64,000 nt of DNA from Nocardioides alpinus (GTDB taxonomy: Bacteria; Actinomycetota; Actinomycetes; Propionibacteriales; Nocardioidaceae). The stretch lies in assembly GCF_900112035.1 (NCBI RefSeq), contig NZ_FOKC01000013.1:54092-118091 (forward strand), in the 5' to 3' direction. The notes beneath the pieces were generated by a model. It did no database searches. It was not told where the DNA came from and worked only from the letters and a program-made list of their open reading frames with translations. Of this stretch, positions 18,504 through 26,916 are shown piece after piece; positions within the stretch are counted from its first letter, which is position 1, and every line of letters starts with the position of its first letter. A program made the position numbers and the translations under genes.

Positions 18504-19544
18504 TCAGCTCGTCGCGAGGGTCCGGTTGTCGATCTCGGGGTAGTGCCGGCGGATGTTCACCTTGCGCTCGAGCTCCTCGATGATCGCCGGTGCGAAGTTG
18601 ACCTCGTACAGCGCCTGGGCGCTGCCGAGGCCGCCGGGGCTGAAGACGTTGATCTCCATCAGCTTGTCTCCCACGATGTCGAGCCCGACGAGGAACATCC
18701 CGTCGCTGACGAGCTTGGGCCGCACGATCTCGACCATCTCCAGCATCGCGTCGGTGACGGTCGCCTTCACTGCCTTGCCGCCGGCCGACATGTTCGAGCG
18801 GATGTCCTTGGTCGTGTTGGTCCGTCGGAACGCGGCGTAGTTGCCGTCCACCATCAGCGGCTGGCCGTTCATCACGAACATCCGGACGTCGCCGTTGACC
18901 GCCTCGGGGAGGTACTCCTGCGTGACGACGTAGCCGTCGCGGGAGATGGCCTCGATGATCTGCTTGAGGTTGGGCGACTCCTTGCGGTCGACGAGGAACA
19001 CGCCTGCACCGCCGGACCCCTGCAGCGGCTTGAGCACCGCCTTGCCACCGAGGTCGGAGATGAACGCCTCGATCATGTCCTCGTCGCGCGAGATGAGGGT
19101 GCGGGGCCGGACGATCTCGGGGAAGTGCTGGAAGTAGGCCTTCGACAGCGCGTTGGCGAGGCTGGTCGGGTCGTTGACGACCAGCACCCCGCTGGAGGCG
19201 ATGAGCTGGCCGAACGCGACGCCGGCGTTGTTGCGCCACGGGTCGGACTCGGCATCGTCCGCGGGGTCGTTGCGCAGCATGACCACGTCGAAGTCGGCCA
19301 TCGGGATCAGCTGCTCGACGTCAGGCTTCTGCACGTCGGCGAGGTGACGCTCGAGGGAGCGGTACGTCTTCGCGTGGCCCGTACGGGCCTTGACGCTGAG
19401 GGAGCCGTCCGGCTCGTAGGCGAAGTCGCCGATCCCCATGTACCAGGCCTCGTGGCCCATCTCCTTGGCCGCCATGGCGAGCCGGTTGGTGGTGTACTCC
19501 GCCTTCTCGGTGTCGATGTCGTTGACGACGAACCCGATCTTCAT
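18504..19544 (-). CDS. glutathione-synthetase-like ATP-grasp ligase
   Basis: A 346-aa ATP-grasp enzyme similar to prokaryotic GshB. The N-terminal domain starts MKIGFVVNDIDTEKAEYTT. Nucleotide-binding segments include GGKAVLKPLQGSGGAGVFLV and VTQEYLPEAVNGDVRMFVMNG, and the Mg-binding end is VGLDIVGDKLMEINVFSPGG. Such enzymes join an acyl phosphate to an amine to form a peptide or amide bond. Its ATG overlaps the stop of the QEGLA gene by 4 bp, and that gene overlaps the amidohydrolase-like gene, so the three are one unit. Actinobacteria usually make mycothiol rather than glutathione, so glutathione synthesis is doubtful and another amide product is more likely. Confidence 0.8.
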   Translation of the reverse strand: MKIGFVVNDIDTEKAEYTTNRLAMAAKEMGHEAWYMGIGDFAYEPDGSLSVKARTGHAKTYRSLERHLADVQKPDVEQLIPMADFDVVMLRNDPADDAESDPWRNNAGVAFGQLIASSGVLVVNDPTSLANALSKAYFQHFPEIVRPRTLISRDEDMIEAFISDLGGKAVLKPLQGSGGAGVFLVDRKESPNLKQIIEAISRDGYVVTQEYLPEAVNGDVRMFVMNGQPLMVDGNYAAFRRTNTTKDIRSNMSAGGKAVKATVTDAMLEMVEIVRPKLVSDGMFLVGLDIVGDKLMEINVFSPGGLGSAQALYEVNFAPAIIEELERKVNIRRHYPEIDNRTLATS

Positions 19545-20707
19545 GAGTGTCCTTCCAGGAGCGTGCTGAGGTCCTCGGTCCCGGCCGCGCGGGCCAGGTT
19601 GGCGGTGGTCGCCGGGTCGTGCAGGTAGCGCGGCAGGACGCGGGGCGGCCGGAGCAGCCCACGGTCCTGCAGGTCGCCGATGAGCGGCAGGTCGCGCAGG
19701 GAGAACTTGCCCAGCCACAGCTGGTCCAAGGTGCCGCCCCCGCCGAGGTGCTCGAGCAGCTCGACGAGCCCACGGAGGTAGATCGCGTCCTTGGTCATGC
19801 CGCCGGAGCGGTAGACGCGCATGACGGTCGTATAGGCACTCGCGACGGGGAAGTCGTCCGCGACGAGGGCCTCGTGGGCCTCGGCGAACGTCGCGCCGCC
19901 GATCATCCGGTGCACGGTGACGACCCGGCTGGCGAGCTGGCGCAACCGGAAGGCGGTGAGCCCTCCGCACGCGATCTCGGCGAGCACGGCCAGCCCTTCC
20001 TGGGTCTCGTCGTAGCCGGCGAGCCCGACCCCGAGCACCTTGATCGGCTGGTGGGAGCCGTTGGCCTGGGTGACGAGGTGCGTGCCGACCTCGTGGTGGA
20101 GGAGTGCCTGCGCCCGCTCCGCCTGCACCTTGGTCTCCGGCCCGATCAGCAGCACGTCGCCGGACACCATGACGCCGTTGACGTCCGCGCGGATCTCGGC
20201 GTGCATCTCCAGGTCGGGGTCCTCGTCGCGGTAGTGCGCGATCTCCGCCTCGGCCATCGCCAGGAAGTCCTCGGCGTCGAGGGCCTCGCCGGATGCCTCG
20301 GTGCTGGTGATGCTCGCCAGGACGCCCTCTGCCTGGCGGCGCAGCGTCGGGGACACGCCGCCGTACAGCTCGACGCTGAGCGGCAGGAAGTCGTCGGTGT
20401 CGCGGGCCGCGAGCATGTCGAGCTGGAGCTCCATCTCGCGGTGCTTGGCCCGCAGCAGCTGGCCCAGCACAGGATCCTCCACCCCGCCGAGGTCCACGGC
20501 GTCCAGCTCGGCTCGTACGACTGCCGGGTCGGTCTCGAGCTCGCGGTAGGTGAAGTCGGGCGACGGGTCGCGCCCGGCGAGGAAGTCGTCGCGGAGGTCG
20601 TCGGCGTCGACGGGCGTGATGTCGAGCAGGAACCGAAAGCTTGCCGACAGCAACGCGAGGCGGTGATCGACCGCGAGGTCCTCGGCGCTGAGCTCGGCGC
20701 CCGTCAT
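19541..20707 (-). CDS. DUF1704/QEGLA-motif HEXXXH protein
   Basis: A 388-aa protein of the family often annotated as flavohemoglobin expression-modulating QEGLA motif protein. It shows a metal-site-like H205-E206-V-G-T-H210 (HEXXXH) within LLHHEVGTHLVTQANG, followed by QEGLA at 236-240. The eukaryotic relatives of DUF1704 are MATCAP-type tyrosine carboxypeptidases, so a metallopeptidase function is plausible. The N-terminal 110 residues are helical and acidic. It overlaps the genes on both sides by 4 bp. I infer that it trims or releases a product made by the ATP-grasp ligase; the substrate is unknown. Confidence 0.8.
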   Translation of the reverse strand: MTGAELSAEDLAVDHRLALLSASFRFLLDITPVDADDLRDDFLAGRDPSPDFTYRELETDPAVVRAELDAVDLGGVEDPVLGQLLRAKHREMELQLDMLAARDTDDFLPLSVELYGGVSPTLRRQAEGVLASITSTEASGEALDAEDFLAMAEAEIAHYRDEDPDLEMHAEIRADVNGVMVSGDVLLIGPETKVQAERAQALLHHEVGTHLVTQANGSHQPIKVLGVGLAGYDETQEGLAVLAEIACGGLTAFRLRQLASRVVTVHRMIGGATFAEAHEALVADDFPVASAYTTVMRVYRSGGMTKDAIYLRGLVELLEHLGGGGTLDQLWLGKFSLRDLPLIGDLQDRGLLRPPRVLPRYLHDPATTANLARAAGTEDLSTLLEGHS

Positions 20708-21507
20708 CGGAGCTTCTCCAGCTCCTCGCGCAGTCCGGGCAGCGTGCCCGCCAGTGCCTCCTGCGCGGCACCGAGGCGGGCCTCGTCGAGCTCACCGGTC
20801 CACTCGTCCATGAAGGTCTTCTTGAACTCGAGCGCCAGCACGCACCCGACCCGCGGATAGCGGTCGTGCACCCACCAGGCGAGGTTGCGACCCTCGAACG
20901 CGACGTTCTCGCGGGCGTCGAGCGGGCCGCTGCCCGACGACGTACGCCGGATGTCGGACACGAAGCGCTCCACGAGCGGGCCGAAGAGGTCGTCGTCGAC
21001 GCTGCCGGTGCCGACGTTGACCTCGGGGTTGTCAGCGGCCGGCGCGGGCGGCTCGTCGGCGCCGTCGCGCCGGTGGTTGTAGGAGTGCACGTCGAGCAGC
21101 ACGAAGGGTCCGCGCTCGGCGAGCGCGTCCAGCCTCGGGGCGAGCCCGTCGTAGAACGCGTCGTACGTCGCGAGGCTGCCCTCGAAGAGCTCGTCGGACA
21201 GGGTGCCCTCGCGCCAGACGTCGAGTCCCCAGCAGTCCTCCGGGCTGCGGTAGACCGCTTCGCGCCGGGGCCGGTTGAGGTCGGCCTCGAACCGCGACCG
21301 CGTGGTGATGACGCGGTCCTCCACCACGGAGGCGATCCGGTCGGTGAAGGGGTCCTCCTCACGGAACCTCTCGGCCTCGTCGAGCACCATCGCGTCGGCG
21401 ATCTCCGGGCGCAGCCCGTGACCCGCGTGCACCGACGTGGCCACGACCGGCCCACGCCACTGGCCCTCGAACGCAACCGCGTCCGACGTCCCTCCCAAGT
21501 CCGTCAT
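20704..21507 (-). CDS. N-formylglutamate amidohydrolase-like protein
   Basis: A 267-aa member of the HutG/FGase family of zinc amidohydrolases. Likely zinc ligands are visible in TSVHAGHG (residues 24-31) and LLDVHSYNHRRDG, together with EADLNRPRREAVY and a late NLAWWVHDRYP and VLALEFKKTFMDEW. I chose the ATG at 21507, where family similarity begins, rather than an upstream in-frame start at 21555 that would add 16 basic residues. It is first in the three-gene unit with the QEGLA protein and ATP-grasp ligase. No histidine-degradation genes are nearby, so classical N-formylglutamate hydrolysis is unlikely to be its job. Confidence 0.8.
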   Translation of the reverse strand: MTDLGGTSDAVAFEGQWRGPVVATSVHAGHGLRPEIADAMVLDEAERFREEDPFTDRIASVVEDRVITTRSRFEADLNRPRREAVYRSPEDCWGLDVWREGTLSDELFEGSLATYDAFYDGLAPRLDALAERGPFVLLDVHSYNHRRDGADEPPAPAADNPEVNVGTGSVDDDLFGPLVERFVSDIRRTSSGSGPLDARENVAFEGRNLAWWVHDRYPRVGCVLALEFKKTFMDEWTGELDEARLGAAQEALAGTLPGLREELEKLR

Positions 21508-21575
21508 GGCCGACTGTCTACCGCAGACCGACCGACGGTCTCCACGTGTGCGCACCCCAACGGGTGAGGGCCTGA

Positions 21576-21582
21576 TAGGACT
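21576..21582 (+). promoter_or_regulatory. -10 element of leaderless sirtuin gene
   Basis: TAGGACT lies about 6 nt before the ATG at 21588, with no ribosome binding site. This fits leaderless transcription. It lies in the gap between the divergent amidohydrolase-like and sirtuin genes. Confidence 0.4.
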
Positions 21583-21587
21583 GACCC

Positions 21588-22286
21588 ATGCGCGTCGTGG
21601 TCCTCACCGGTGCCGGCATCTCGGCCGAGAGCGGGCTCTCGACCTTCCGCGACTCAGGCGGGTTGTGGGAGGGCCACGACCCGATGCAGGTCGCCACCCC
21701 GGAGGCGTACGACGACGACCCGGGGCTGGTCCAGCGGTTCTACGACGAGCGGCGGGCGGCTCTCGCACGGGTGCGACCCAACGCCGCCCACGACGCCCTG
21801 GCGCGCCTCGAGGCGCGGCTCGGCGAGGACCTGCTGGTCGTCACGCAGAACGTCGACGACCTCCACGAGCGGGCCGGTTCGGCGCGGGTGCACCACATCC
21901 ACGGCCGTCTGCGGTCGGCCTGGTGCACGACCTGCGACGAGCGGCACCCGTGGGACGGACCGCTGGGCGACCGACCCCCGTGCCCGTGGTGCGGCGAGGC
22001 GACCCTGAGGCCGGACATCGTGTGGTTCGGCGAGATCCCCTACGGCATGGACCTGGTCGAGCGGGCGCTGGGCGAGTGCGACCTGTTCGTCTCCATCGGC
22101 ACCTCCGGCGTCGTCTACCCCGCGGCGGCGTTCGTGCACTGGGCGCGCGGGACGACGCTCGAGCTCAACCTCGAGCCCAGTGCGGGAGCGAGCGACTTCG
22201 CCGAGTCCCGTCAGGGACCGGCCAGCCGGTTGGTCCCGGCCTGGGTGAACGAGCTCCTGGGCGAGGGTCCGGGCACCTCGACCTGA
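21588..22286 (+). CDS. cobB: NAD-dependent protein deacylase, sirtuin (CobB/SIRT5 type)
   Basis: A 232-aa sirtuin. It has the NAD motif GAGISAESGLSTFRDSGGLW, TQNVDDLHERAG, the catalytic histidine H105 in HIHG, and a zinc site C113/C116 and C132/C135. Y52-x-x-R55 in RFYDERR matches the Tyr/Arg pair that binds acidic acyl groups in class III sirtuins, so removal of succinyl or malonyl groups is likely as well as deacetylation. The enzyme is cytosolic. The last 76 bp overlap the 3' end of the convergent histidine kinase gene on the other strand. Confidence 0.93.
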   Translation: MRVVVLTGAGISAESGLSTFRDSGGLWEGHDPMQVATPEAYDDDPGLVQRFYDERRAALARVRPNAAHDALARLEARLGEDLLVVTQNVDDLHERAGSARVHHIHGRLRSAWCTTCDERHPWDGPLGDRPPCPWCGEATLRPDIVWFGEIPYGMDLVERALGECDLFVSIGTSGVVYPAAAFVHWARGTTLELNLEPSAGASDFAESRQGPASRLVPAWVNELLGEGPGTST

Positions 22287-24067
22287 GGCAGCGGCGGGAA
22301 GTGCAGCCGCACGTGGGTGCCGCGGCCCAGCCGGGACTCGACCTCCACGGTGCCGCCGTGGCGCTGCATGATCTCGCGGACGATGCCCAGGCCCAGGCCG
22401 GTGCCGGGGCGGTTCAGCGCGTCCTCGTTGGTGGAGCGGAACAGCGGCAGGAAGAGCTTCTCCTGGTCGGCGTCGGAGATCCCGATCCCCTCGTCGCGAC
22501 AGCTGAAGCTGAAGCTGCCGTCGCCGCGGCGCTCGACGCCGAGCCAGATCTCGTCGCCGGTGTTGGAGTACTTGACCGCGTTGTCGACGAGGTTGGTCAC
22601 GGCGCTCGCGATCTCCCGCGGGTCGGCGAACACGATCGCCTCGCGCGTGTCCCCCACGAGGTGGAGGGTGACGTTGGCCTTGTCGGCGACCGCCGTCATC
22701 GAGCCCAGGGCGTCGTCGACGATGGGCACGAGGTCCATCCGCTGCATGCTCGGCGGGTGCTGCGGGTCGCTGACCCGCGACAGCATCGCGAGGCCCTCCA
22801 GCAGGTCACCGAGCCGCTCGCTGCCGCGCAGGATGGCCTGGGCGCGGCGGTGGTCGCGCTCGCTCGCGAACTCGCTGCCGGCCAGGAACTCCGCGTTGGC
22901 GGCGATCACGGTCATCGGGTTGTTGATCTCGTGGGTGAGCTCGCGCAGGAAGCGGTGCCGCGCCTCCTCGAGCTCGCGCAGCTCCTCGAGGAGTCGCCGC
23001 TCGCGCTGGGTGGCGTGCGCGTTGGCGATGGCCCGGCCGAGGTCGTGCCCGAGCTCGAGCGCCGCGACGCCCTCACCGTCGGTCCACCGTCGCGAGCCGG
23101 TGCGGCGGGCGGCCATCAGCATGCCGAGCACCTCGTCGTCGACACCGACGGGAGCGACGACGACGGCCTCGAAGCCGGCGGCGGCCAGCGCGCGGGTGAA
23201 CCAGTCGGCGTGAGCGAGGTCGAGGTCGGGGTCGCCCCAGATGTGGGTGGCCTCGATGATCAGCACCCGCTGGTCGGTCCACGCCCGCGCGGCCGCCTCG
23301 TCGAGCGCACGGCGTACGTCCGGGGCCATCCCGAGCCCCAGGCTGTCGTGCTTCTCGTCGCCCTGGTCGAGGAAGAGGTGGATCTCCAGCTCGTCGACCG
23401 ACAGCGCGCCGAGCAGGGTCGTACGCGCCTCCCGCAGGAGGTGGCCCACGTCGTGGCGCGCCGGGTTGGACCGGGCGAGCCGGCGGGTCGCGCGGATCAC
23501 GCGCATGTGGTCGGCGTACTCCTCGCGCTCGACCGCGGTGACGACCGACCGCAGGGTCATGGCCAGCTCGTCGGAGATCTCGAGCAGCCGGTCCTTGTCG
23601 GGGCGCCTCAGGTCGGAGGGCACGTCGAGGTAGAGGAGGGCACGCAGGTCACCGCGCTCGTCGGCGATCTGCGCGACCAGCATGTCCATCGGGTGCCAGT
23701 CCTCGGGGTTCCCGGTGGTGGGGATGTCGGGGATGACGACGACGCCGTCGATGCGCTCGCGGGTGTCGTCGGAGAAGCTCTCGTCCGGGATCCAGATGAA
23801 GTGGCCGAAGGACTCGCCGTCGGCGAACACCGCCTGCATGTCGGCCAGCCGCGAGGCCGTGCCGAGGCGCTCCTCGGCGCTCGTCATGTCGCCGTAGATC
23901 GCCACGAACTCCAGCAGGCCCTTGGGTCGGACCACCTCGATCGCGCAGACCCGGAAGCCGGCGCGGGTGGCGGCGTCGCGCGCCAGGGCATGCATCAGCG
24001 CCCGAGCACGTGCATCACCCCAGCTCAGGTCGCGCGTCCTGCGCTCCCCTGCCCGCCCCTGGTCCAT
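22211..24067 (-). CDS. soluble sensor histidine kinase (paralogue A)
   Basis: A 618-aa histidine kinase with no membrane segment. The N-terminal 200 residues are specific to this pair of paralogues, a GAF-like region lies around 200-350, the dimerisation H-box is FLRELTHEINNPMTVIAAN with phosphorylated H379, and the ATPase domain has NLVDNAVKYS, DEGIGIS and RPGTGLGLGIV. It probably senses an internal signal, but no response regulator is encoded nearby. It lies 99 bp downstream of the M15 peptidase gene and shares the whole architecture with the kinase at 25020-26798. Its 3' end overlaps the sirtuin gene by 76 bp. Confidence 0.88.
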   Translation of the reverse strand: MDQGRAGERRTRDLSWGDARARALMHALARDAATRAGFRVCAIEVVRPKGLLEFVAIYGDMTSAEERLGTASRLADMQAVFADGESFGHFIWIPDESFSDDTRERIDGVVVIPDIPTTGNPEDWHPMDMLVAQIADERGDLRALLYLDVPSDLRRPDKDRLLEISDELAMTLRSVVTAVEREEYADHMRVIRATRRLARSNPARHDVGHLLREARTTLLGALSVDELEIHLFLDQGDEKHDSLGLGMAPDVRRALDEAAARAWTDQRVLIIEATHIWGDPDLDLAHADWFTRALAAAGFEAVVVAPVGVDDEVLGMLMAARRTGSRRWTDGEGVAALELGHDLGRAIANAHATQRERRLLEELRELEEARHRFLRELTHEINNPMTVIAANAEFLAGSEFASERDHRRAQAILRGSERLGDLLEGLAMLSRVSDPQHPPSMQRMDLVPIVDDALGSMTAVADKANVTLHLVGDTREAIVFADPREIASAVTNLVDNAVKYSNTGDEIWLGVERRGDGSFSFSCRDEGIGISDADQEKLFLPLFRSTNEDALNRPGTGLGLGIVREIMQRHGGTVEVESRLGRGTHVRLHFPPLPQVEVPGPSPRSSFTQAGTNRLAGP

Positions 24068-24166
24068 GGCGCTCTCGTCCTTCCAGCTTGCTGGATCGTA
24101 GGCGCGGGAACCGATCGCCGGGAGTTTTTCGGCGGGACTTAGCCGTCGCTGCGGACGAACTGTTGT

Positions 24167-25015
24167 TTACAGCCCGTTCTGGCTGAAGTGCATGTAGTCC
24201 TTGGAGTAGCGCCACGCGCCGCCCCACTCCCACCCGATCCGGGCGAACGCACGCTCGACCGGGCCGCCGGGAGTGACCATCCCGGCGCGCACCCGGGTGC
24301 GGTCGAGGTAGGCCGACGCGAGCTCGGGCAGCACGACCGCGCCCTTGGCGTAGGGGTTCTGGAAGGAGTTGAGGTCGAGGGCCAGCCCGTAGGCGTGCTG
24401 GGAGAAGTAGGTCGCCCCGGTGGAGGGCCGGCACACGAAGGCCGCGGTGCCGTTGCCGTCGCCGGTGCTGGGCGCGTCCGGGTCGTAGGTGCGGGTGATG
24501 CCGACCTGCTCCTGCGGGAACCGTTGGCGCCAGAGCACGCCGAAGACCTGCGCGACGTCGTCGGCCACGCTGCGGTGGACCAGCAGCTCGCCGGTGTGGC
24601 GTCCGCCGTCGAATCCCCAGAAGACGACGCGCACCCACGCCAGGTCGGCGGCGGCGACGGGACAGCCCGGCTTCCACGTCGAGCGCCGGATGACGCGGGC
24701 CGGAGCCGGCGACACGACCTTCGAGCTGTAGCCGCGTCCCGGGAGCATGCGTACGTCGTCGGGCAGGGTCCAGCGTCGGTGCCGCATGACGGGCGGGGTG
24801 GGCCGCACCTCTCCGTAGCCCGTGGCCGGGTCATCGGGCAGCAGCCGGGTGCCCAGCCAGGCGGGCGGGACGCTGCCGAACCCGGTCGCCGCCGCGGGCT
24901 GCGTGCCGTCGGTGCTCGGCACCGCGACCCGGGCCTCGGGCACCGTGGGCACCGGCGCGGCCGTCGCCGTGAGGACGGCCTGGACCAGGACGGCCAGCAG
25001 TCCGTTGGGCAGCAT
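24167..25015 (-). CDS. exported M15-family D-Ala-D-Ala carboxypeptidase-like protein
   Basis: A 282-aa protein with a probable signal peptide (MLPNGLLAVLVQAVLTATAA) and a VanY/M15-type zinc peptidase domain in the C-terminal half. Zinc-site motifs are SQHAYGLALDLNSFQNPY (H-x6-D) and KDYMHFS near the C-terminus, with W-x-W-GG-A-W between them. Such enzymes cleave peptide stems of cell-wall peptidoglycan. I chose the ATG at 25015 over a GTG at 25036 because it removes an overlap with the upstream kinase and leaves a proper signal peptide. It sits 4 bp after one histidine kinase gene and before its paralogue. Confidence 0.82.
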   Translation of the reverse strand: MLPNGLLAVLVQAVLTATAAPVPTVPEARVAVPSTDGTQPAAATGFGSVPPAWLGTRLLPDDPATGYGEVRPTPPVMRHRRWTLPDDVRMLPGRGYSSKVVSPAPARVIRRSTWKPGCPVAAADLAWVRVVFWGFDGGRHTGELLVHRSVADDVAQVFGVLWRQRFPQEQVGITRTYDPDAPSTGDGNGTAAFVCRPSTGATYFSQHAYGLALDLNSFQNPYAKGAVVLPELASAYLDRTRVRAGMVTPGGPVERAFARIGWEWGGAWRYSKDYMHFSQNGL

Positions 25016-25019
25016 CACG

Positions 25020-26798
25020 TCACCGTACGTCGGCACCGGCTGACAGCGGGAGCCACACGGAGAACGCGGTGCCCACGCCCACCTCCGAGCTGACCTCGAC
25101 CGTCCCCTGGTGACGCTGGACCACGCGCTCGATGATCGCCAGGCCCAGGCCGGTGCCGGGGCGCTCGCGCGCCTCCTTGCTGCTGCTGCGGAAGAAGGGG
25201 GTGAAGACCTGGCCCACCTCGGACTCGGCGATGCCGATCCCGTCGTCCGCGCAGATCAGCCGGATGCCGTCGCGGTCCTCGACCGCCTCGCGCGCCAGGG
25301 ACAGCGTGACCCTACCGCCGGGCTGGGTGTACTTGAAGGCGTTGGACAGCAGGTTGGTCGCCATCCGCTGGATGCCCGCCGCCTCCCCCGTGATCACCAG
25401 GTCGCCGGGGATGTCGGTCACGAGCTCCAGCCCGGTCGCCTCCGCGACCGGGGCCAGGAAGTCGCAGCTCTCCCGGACGATCGTCGAGAGGTCCACCGGC
25501 TCGTGGGGCGTGGCCCGACCGGGGTCGCTCTCGGTCGCGAGGGCCATCAGGTCGTCGATCATGTTCTCGATCCTGCGCGCGGACCGGTCCATGGCGGCGA
25601 GCGACTCGGCCGCCTCCACGGCGGTCGGGTCCTCGGCGAACAGCTCGAGGTGCATCCGCAGCACGCTGACCGGGGTGCGCAGCTCGTGCGCGAGCGTGTT
25701 GACCATGTCGCGGCGATGGGCGACGAGGTCACGGAGACTGGCGTTGAGGGTGCGCTCGCGCTCCATCAGCCGGGAGTCGAGGATGAGGCTCGCCAGGTCG
25801 CTGGCCACCGCATCGACGGCGTTGATCTCGGAGTCGATCCAGCGATCACCGCCCGGCTTGCGGCCCAGGCCCATCGTCCCGAGGTACTCCTCCCCCATCC
25901 CGATCGGCACCAGCAGCCACGACCCGAGGCCGAGACGGCGCATCAGCCGACTCATGACCTCCGGTGTCGGGACCGCGTGCTGGCCGACGAAGCCCCACGT
26001 CTGGGTCGGCTCCACGACGAGGTGACCACCCTTGAGCCACACCTGGCGCATCTGGTCCTCGAGGACGGCGGTGTGGGGCTCGAGGTCCGGCGCGCGATGG
26101 CCGGCGAGGAGGACGTCGACCGAGTCCACGGCCATCACCTCGACCATGGCCCGCGACATCTCCGAGAGGAAGTCGTCCACCCCCATGCCCGGACGGACGC
26201 TCTGCATCGCCGTACGCGCCTGCGTCAGCATCCGCACCTGCTCGCCGTAGAGCTCGCGCTCGACGATGCTGACCACGGCGTCGTACATCACGTGGATCTC
26301 GGCGTTGACCGCCGCGATCGACTCGGGGGTCGGGCGCAGTCCCGACAGGGGCTCGTCGAGGTAGAGCAGGGCCCGCAGGTCGCTCGCCTCGCTCTTCAGG
26401 AGCCGCACCAGCTGGTCCTCCGGGCGCCAGGCGTCGGCTCCATCGCTGCTGCTGGGCCGGTCGGGGATGTGCCCGTAGTCCGCGATGTACTCGCGGTCGT
26501 CGTCGTCCAGCCTCTCGCCGGGGGTGTGGACCCAACCGTCGAGCGGCGTCCCGAGCGCGATGAGCCGGTGGAGCATGAACGGTGACGCCCGACCCAGCAG
26601 CTCGACGCTGGCGTCGGGGTTGCCCGCGATGGCGACGAACTCGAGGAAGCCGTCGGAGCGCATCGCCTCGATCCCGGCCACGCGGTAGCCGGCTCGCCGC
26701 GCCACGTCCTCCGCGATGGCGTGCAGGACCGCGCGTTGGGCCTCGTTGCCCCACGCCTGTCCTCGCGGACGCGTCCACGCCTTGATGTCGTCCTGCAC
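25020..26798 (-). CDS. soluble sensor histidine kinase (paralogue B)
   Basis: A 592-aa histidine kinase, paralogous along its length to the kinase at 22211-24067 (shared GFLEFVAIAGN, DLRALLYLDEP and GYR/AGIEA segments at the N-terminus). It has a central GAF-like region, the H-box MVNTLAHELRTPVSVLRMH with H371, and ATPase motifs NLLSNAFKYTQ, DDGIGIAESE and RPGTGLGLAII. No transmembrane segments are seen. The GTG at 26798 follows a GGGGGAG ribosome binding site at a 5-nt spacing; an upstream ATG at 26918 would run into the divergent promoter. It is the first gene of the kinase-peptidase-kinase unit, with no response regulator beside it. Confidence 0.87.
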   Translation of the reverse strand: MQDDIKAWTRPRGQAWGNEAQRAVLHAIAEDVARRAGYRVAGIEAMRSDGFLEFVAIAGNPDASVELLGRASPFMLHRLIALGTPLDGWVHTPGERLDDDDREYIADYGHIPDRPSSSDGADAWRPEDQLVRLLKSEASDLRALLYLDEPLSGLRPTPESIAAVNAEIHVMYDAVVSIVERELYGEQVRMLTQARTAMQSVRPGMGVDDFLSEMSRAMVEVMAVDSVDVLLAGHRAPDLEPHTAVLEDQMRQVWLKGGHLVVEPTQTWGFVGQHAVPTPEVMSRLMRRLGLGSWLLVPIGMGEEYLGTMGLGRKPGGDRWIDSEINAVDAVASDLASLILDSRLMERERTLNASLRDLVAHRRDMVNTLAHELRTPVSVLRMHLELFAEDPTAVEAAESLAAMDRSARRIENMIDDLMALATESDPGRATPHEPVDLSTIVRESCDFLAPVAEATGLELVTDIPGDLVITGEAAGIQRMATNLLSNAFKYTQPGGRVTLSLAREAVEDRDGIRLICADDGIGIAESEVGQVFTPFFRSSSKEARERPGTGLGLAIIERVVQRHQGTVEVSSEVGVGTAFSVWLPLSAGADVR

Positions 26799-26903
26799 CA
26801 CTGCTCCCCCTGCGGCCACGCTCTGGCCGAGGCGAGAGTACGCCCGACCGAGCCGGTCCGGGGAGCACTTGGGCGGATTCACAGGTGCCAGGTGACTCGC
26901 GGG

Positions 26904-26909
26904 TAACAT
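26904..26909 (+). promoter_or_regulatory. -10 hexamer of leaderless acyl-CoA dehydrogenase gene
   Basis: TAACAT ends 7 nt before the ATG at 26917 without a ribosome binding site. This fits a leaderless transcript in the gap between divergent genes. Confidence 0.45.
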
Positions 26910-26916
26910 ATTCGCC

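Noticed and set aside
18504..19544. True glutathione synthetase
   Set aside because: No gshA is present, actinobacteria normally use mycothiol, and the operon partners point to another substrate.
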